Below, in pieces: positions 60,350 to 64,000 of a stretch of DNA of 64,000 bases. Each line of letters starts with the position of its first letter. Position 1 is the first letter of the stretch. The stretch spans positions 496,001 to 560,000 of the forward strand of contig JACEUU010000003.1 of the NCBI GenBank assembly GCA_024998755.1, in the 5' to 3' direction. The position numbers were made by a program, and so were the translations under genes. Origin of the DNA: Vampirovibrio sp. (GTDB taxonomy: Bacteria; Cyanobacteriota; Vampirovibrionia; Vampirovibrionales; JAJTHC01). The notes below the pieces were generated by a model that ran no database searches, was not told the DNA's origin, and saw only the letters and a list, made by a program, of their open reading frames with translations.

Positions 60350-61384
60350 TTACATTGCAGGTGGTGTACCACCGCCGGAAGATGGCATTGTACCCTCAGG
60401 GCTAGCCACTGCTGGGCTAGGGCTACTTGCTGCACCCGCACCAGACTCTGCTTGTTCTTTTACATAGACTCTAAAATTTAATGTCATAATAACAGGGGCT
60501 GCAGAAGGAGGCAACTGCACCGCAGAAGCAGTGGGTGAAGCCTGAGAAGCTATTGGTTGTTCCATGCCAGCTGATGCACCAGAAGTACCCATTGTTAGCA
60601 CTGATCTTCCACCACCGCTACCACTTTCTGCACCTTGGCTACCGTCAATGGTGCTAACGACACTGGCTGCTGGGGGTGGTATTAAATTGGCACCAGGTCG
60701 TAAAGTAGCCAGGTGTGGTGCTTCTTCATCTAAACTGAAATTTAATGAATTAACAGAAATAACAGGTCTACTATTTAATAATGAACTTAATAGGCTCAAT
60801 AGCCCCGCATAGGTGCCTCTGGCTTTTAAGGTATAGTTACCAGCGTAGGCAGAAAGCTTGCCATCTTTCAGCGTAGCAGCTTCACTAAACTTAAATGGTG
60901 CATTTTTCGTGTCATGTAAATCTAATTTTTCTTTGGTGGTAGCACTGTCAGCACTTGAGATAGATTGCCCTGAAGCACTGGAAGTTTTACCCGTTTCTTC
61001 TAAGCTTAGCAATGTAATTTGATTATGAGGGGCGGGCAAATTCATTAAATTAGCCCCTACTTTTTTCTTAATAGTTTGAGTATACTCAAACAACCTAACG
61101 GTTAAAAACTCTGGGCTTGCTACTGTTAGAAAAGAAAGAGAGGCTTCTTTACCTGAACTTTGCAAGTTTTTCAGTGTTTCAGAAAACTGCTTTTTAGCGT
61201 CCACTTCTGTTTTCATGGAAGTGATTTTACCATCGGTTTCTGTACTTGAACTGGATAATGATTTAATTAATAGTTCATTTCCACCAAATACAATACCTGC
61301 TAGCATAGCCAAGCCTATTAACATTTCAGGGCAAGTTAGTAAGGCTTTAGTGGCTGGGTTTTTTAATATCGAAGAAAAACTCAT
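60350..61384 (-). CDS. PilO-like type IV pilus inner-membrane protein
   Basis: A 344-residue protein with one N-terminal membrane helix (about 20-42, IGLAMLAGIVFGGNELLI), a helical/coiled-coil stretch (50-100), then an alpha/beta region with NYTLKARGTYAGLLSLLSSL near 190, the typical PilO/GspM-like ferredoxin-fold strand-helix, and a Ser/Ala/Pro-rich tail with a last strand (PVIMTLNFRVYVKE). It follows the PilM-PilN gene by 39 nt, the expected order. The ATG at 61384 has TAGGAT about 9 nt upstream; an in-frame TTG at 61393 is the alternative. Confidence 0.72.
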   Translation of the reverse strand: MSFSSILKNPATKALLTCPEMLIGLAMLAGIVFGGNELLIKSLSSSSTETDGKITSMKTEVDAKKQFSETLKNLQSSGKEASLSFLTVASPEFLTVRLFEYTQTIKKKVGANLMNLPAPHNQITLLSLEETGKTSSASGQSISSADSATTKEKLDLHDTKNAPFKFSEAATLKDGKLSAYAGNYTLKARGTYAGLLSLLSSLLNSRPVISVNSLNFSLDEEAPHLATLRPGANLIPPPAASVVSTIDGSQGAESGSGGGRSVLTMGTSGASAGMEQPIASQASPTASAVQLPPSAAPVIMTLNFRVYVKEQAESGAGAASSPSPAVASPEGTMPSSGGGTPPAM

Positions 61385-61423
61385 AAAAATCAATCCTATT
61401 TTAACGGTTACTAAAGAAAAGGG

Positions 61424-63022
61424 TTAAGCGGGCGGGGTACTGGCTGATTCAGCAGCTGGCGTGGTAGCGGTAGCTGCAGCAGTGTCTCCTAATTTCCCTG
61501 TGGTAACAGACCACGCATAATAATTTAACCCTTCGGTTGGTGTAGCGGTTGAACCATTGGTTACAGGCGTACTTTCTTGTCCTGCTTGTTCTGAGGGTTT
61601 GAGTGAGAACATAGCGGGTTCAATTTTACTTTTAACCTCAGCAGAAGTAAAAGAGGGTTTAAGATGCTTACGGTAAAGCGTAATATCATTAGAAGATTGA
61701 GATCCTCCATCAATGGTTATTGCAGATTCTCCAGCAGCAAAGGCAATGTCTAATTTATTAAACCAAGAAGAGACGGGCAGATTCTTTTGAATATCAATCA
61801 ACCAAACTAACAAATTTTGGTTCAGCTCAGTATTCTTGTTAATCCATAAGTTTTCAACTAGCTTATTTTGATCAACCGTTACACTGGCATATTTTTGCAC
61901 ATCTTTTTCCAAATTAGCTAATTCACTGCCTTTAATTGTGTTCAGTAAAAAATAAACACCCACAATAGCAACCATAATGAAACCTGCCACTGCGTTAAGA
62001 CCAATCATACCCCATAACACTTTTTTCCGCATATCCTTTATATATGTTAAGGACTGCTTTTCAATAGGCATAAAGTTAAAGCGGGGAAGTTCTCCTAAGC
62101 TTTGGTATAAAGTAGCACCTAACACTTCCACGGTACAAGGATACAGGGGCGATTCGCTGCCTAAAGAAGCAATTGTTTCGGGTGATTGTTCAACCAACAC
62201 CACTTGTGAAAACCGAGAGAAGCTTTTGGCTAAACCTTCTGCTGTTACTACTGGATTATTTTTAACCACAATAGCCTGGGTGCAATCAAACAGAACATCA
62301 CCTAAACCCTGTAAGTCTTGATCAATATCCTGCAAAATATGCTCTTCACTGACACCTTGTGTGGAAAGAGGTACTTCTATTAATGAAACAATGGTAGTGC
62401 CTTCTAAAATCAAAATAGCAAAGTTAGTAAATGAAACCACGCATAATAATCGTTTTTGACCATCTTCTACAATAGACCCTGTAGAATGTAAGCCTCTAAC
62501 CAAGCTGGTTAAATGTGTATCAATACCTACCATTGGAAGCTTTAGAGCTTCAAGGCAATTCATTAACGTGGTAATTTCAGAAGCCAGATAACTTGAAAGA
62601 AGGATTTGAAGTGTACCTTCTTCAATTTCATTCAGTTTAATCCAATCTACTTGCGGTGTATTGCGTTTAAACAACACAGACCGCTCAGCTTCAGAAACCA
62701 ACGCCATCGTCATTTCATCATCATTTAATGAAGATGGGAATGGAATCATTCTGGTGTACAAACTAGGTAGTATCACCGTAGCGTGTAATTCTTTGGGCAC
62801 ACCCAAGGAATCATACAACGCTAATATTGACTCCTTTAAAGCTTCTTCATCTTCAATAACTCTGGTATTAGGGTTAATACAAGTTAAGGGTATATTGCCT
62901 GCTTGAATAATATCTCCAGTACTCGTGTTAACCCAAGCTAACTCTAACTGGCTAAAATCGCTAGAAAAGGCGAGACCTACTTTGTGGAATTTTGCGTCTT
63001 TAATTTTCGCCATCATCATCAT
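61424..63022 (-). CDS. PilM-PilN fusion, type IV pilus assembly
   Basis: A 532-residue protein. Residues 1-325 resemble the actin-like PilM fold (VGLAFSSDFSQLELAWV, ATVILPSLYTRMIPFPSSL, PMVGIDTHLTSLVRGL). Residues 335-530 resemble PilN: a start like that of PilN (RFNFMPIEKQS), a basic stretch, one membrane helix (about 355-378, NAVAGFIMVAIVGVYFLL) and a periplasmic alpha/beta domain. PilM and PilN normally are separate and bind through the PilN N-terminus, so the fusion is mechanistically sensible. Four ATG codons (63022-63011) open it, with AGGGA 8-9 nt upstream. Confidence 0.78.
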   Translation of the reverse strand: MMMMAKIKDAKFHKVGLAFSSDFSQLELAWVNTSTGDIIQAGNIPLTCINPNTRVIEDEEALKESILALYDSLGVPKELHATVILPSLYTRMIPFPSSLNDDEMTMALVSEAERSVLFKRNTPQVDWIKLNEIEEGTLQILLSSYLASEITTLMNCLEALKLPMVGIDTHLTSLVRGLHSTGSIVEDGQKRLLCVVSFTNFAILILEGTTIVSLIEVPLSTQGVSEEHILQDIDQDLQGLGDVLFDCTQAIVVKNNPVVTAEGLAKSFSRFSQVVLVEQSPETIASLGSESPLYPCTVEVLGATLYQSLGELPRFNFMPIEKQSLTYIKDMRKKVLWGMIGLNAVAGFIMVAIVGVYFLLNTIKGSELANLEKDVQKYASVTVDQNKLVENLWINKNTELNQNLLVWLIDIQKNLPVSSWFNKLDIAFAAGESAITIDGGSQSSNDITLYRKHLKPSFTSAEVKSKIEPAMFSLKPSEQAGQESTPVTNGSTATPTEGLNYYAWSVTTGKLGDTAAATATTPAAESASTPPA

Positions 63023-63920
63023 TTTATGTTTCCCTAAATCTTTGTAGAGGAGTACATTGTTTAAGAAGGATATCCTAGAGTCAGTTTCACTCCTGTCATC
63101 TTCGTTAAATCATCACCCGATAAAAACAATCACTTAGTTTTATCATACAAAATTTTAGTCCCCTCAACATAACAATCTTTCAGAGTTCAAGCAATTGATG
63201 TAGCTATATAAAAAACGACGAGTCTTTGAGAGTGGGCATCAAATCAGTTATTCCAGTTAATTTTAATGAAATGTAAATAAAAAATTATAATTTTCGTTCT
63301 AATTTAATTGCTTTGTGTTACTGTTATCCCTAACTCCAAGAAAGTTGGTTGCTGTTGTTTTTATTCATCGTTTTTTAGTTGATATTATTAACAATACAAC
63401 GCTCATAACCTTTGTGTTATCGGCTTTCTTGCTTGGTTAGCTACTTGAACTGTGTGAAAGCAGTCCGTAAGTTTTACGCCGCTAAACCGTGGCTATTGCT
63501 TTATAAAGCCAGCGTATATTCTACTGTGAATAGTTGACTTTAACCCGATTCTTTTTATGAAAAAGTTGATGGGAATAATAATTTTAGGATTTTTACAAAG
63601 CGTTCAATGATAACAAAGCCTAAAATCTTGGTTTCAATGAATCTATACTTTCCTTCATTATTATTTAGAAGCTGAAACGTAAACCTTCCAATAAAGTCTG
63701 AATGAAAAGGCAGGCTTGGTAAATTGAATAATATCATTCCTTTCTACAGGATTTTGATTTAGTTCCATTTACCGCCAACACAATTTTATATACTGACGTA
63801 GGAACTTCGTTCTTTTTATACGTGAACTAAGTGTTGGAGCCGTTTGTTGAAGTAATTTATTCGGTTATTGTGTGTCCTTCTTTCCATTCTTGTAGCCACA
63901 CAAGAGGAATAACTTCTTTT
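63023..63920. other. 898-bp intergenic region with possible gene remnants
   Basis: AT-rich. A plus-strand frame at 63557-63610 (MKKLMGIIILGFLQSVQ) looks like the start of a signal peptide but stops after 17 residues. An overlapping minus-strand frame at 63555-63737 encodes 60 residues of unknown kind; its AAAGGA touches the start codon, too close. Neither is accepted as a gene. No repeat or RNA is recognised. Confidence 0.45.
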
Positions 63921-64000
63921 ATGCATCGTACTACTTTTACCAATAGACCATTTGGCTATTTTTCTTTTTATTTAACGGTTTTATCTACCGCTTTAGGGGC
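63921..64000 (+). CDS. Start of a gene cut by the window end
   Basis: AGAGGA lies about 13 nt upstream of the ATG. The visible 26 residues (MHRTTFTNRPFGYFSFYLTV then LSTALG) are basic then hydrophobic, so probably a signal peptide or first membrane helix. Nothing more can be said. Confidence 0.5.
   Translation, partial: MHRTTFTNRPFGYFSFYLTVLSTALG

Noticed and set aside
63555-63737. 60-residue minus-strand frame
   Set aside because: The purine stretch touches the start codon, there is no recognisable domain, and a competing signal-peptide-like fragment lies on the other strand.
1-64000. CRISPR arrays, rRNA genes, tmRNA or RNase P RNA
   Set aside because: No regularly spaced direct repeats and no signature motifs of these RNAs were seen on either strand; the only clear RNA gene is tRNA-Pro.

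Overview
The window is a 64 kb piece of a bacterial chromosome of moderately low GC with double-membrane features: type IV pilus PilM/PilN/PilO-like proteins, flagellar FliF/FliH/FlhA and secreted RTX proteins. A large RNase E/G next to a fused B12-type radical SAM/DUF2344 protein, together with CdaA and RqcP, would fit a deep-branching lineage such as the non-photosynthetic relatives of Cyanobacteria (Vampirovibrionia/Melainabacteria). That placement is inference; no rRNA is present to test it.

Layout. 0-10 kb: DUF2237 protein, DinG-type helicase, a secreted Lys/Ala-rich protein, aldehyde dehydrogenase, an RTX protein, glutamate dehydrogenase, RqcP and an unusual MFS transporter. 10-24 kb: a TPR protein, tRNA-Pro(UGG), diadenylate cyclase, a RelE-like toxin with Xre antitoxin, dihydropteroate synthase, two paralogous membrane-anchored coiled-coil proteins, DnaA, a GNAT gene that appears switched off by a tetranucleotide repeat, and a WecG/TagA glycosyltransferase. 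24-27 kb: two inverted, inactivated IS1-like elements, one of which splits a membrane-protein gene. 27-36 kb: threonine and branched-chain amino-acid synthesis (ilvA, ilvC, ilvN, ilvB, thrC, hom), all on the minus strand. 36-50 kb: ComF-like protein, sensor kinase and response regulator, radical SAM protein, RNase E/G, dCTP deaminase, unknown proteins and a Fic protein. 50-64 kb: a possible 24-residue hydrophobic peptide gene, a flagellar cluster (fliF, an unrecognised protein in the fliG position, fliH, flhA), a second RTX protein, a formyltransferase and pilus assembly genes.

How the genes work together. hom and thrC lead from aspartate semialdehyde to threonine, IlvA makes 2-oxobutyrate, and IlvB/IlvN plus IlvC continue to isoleucine and valine. 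FliF/FliH/FlhA form the base and export gate of a flagellum. The PilM-N and PilO-like proteins form the inner-membrane platform of a type IV pilus.

The most striking pattern is that many genes begin with a run of in-frame ATG codons (three to six in gdhA, ilvC, ilvN, ilvB, thrC, dcd, flhA, the pilM-pilN fusion and two unknown genes; two in several others). Many of these starts lack a good Shine-Dalgarno sequence, whereas genes with single starts often have a strong one. Short palindromic MITE-like elements with shared ATACC...GGTAT ends are scattered between genes, abut or truncate some of them, and in places supply the stop codon.
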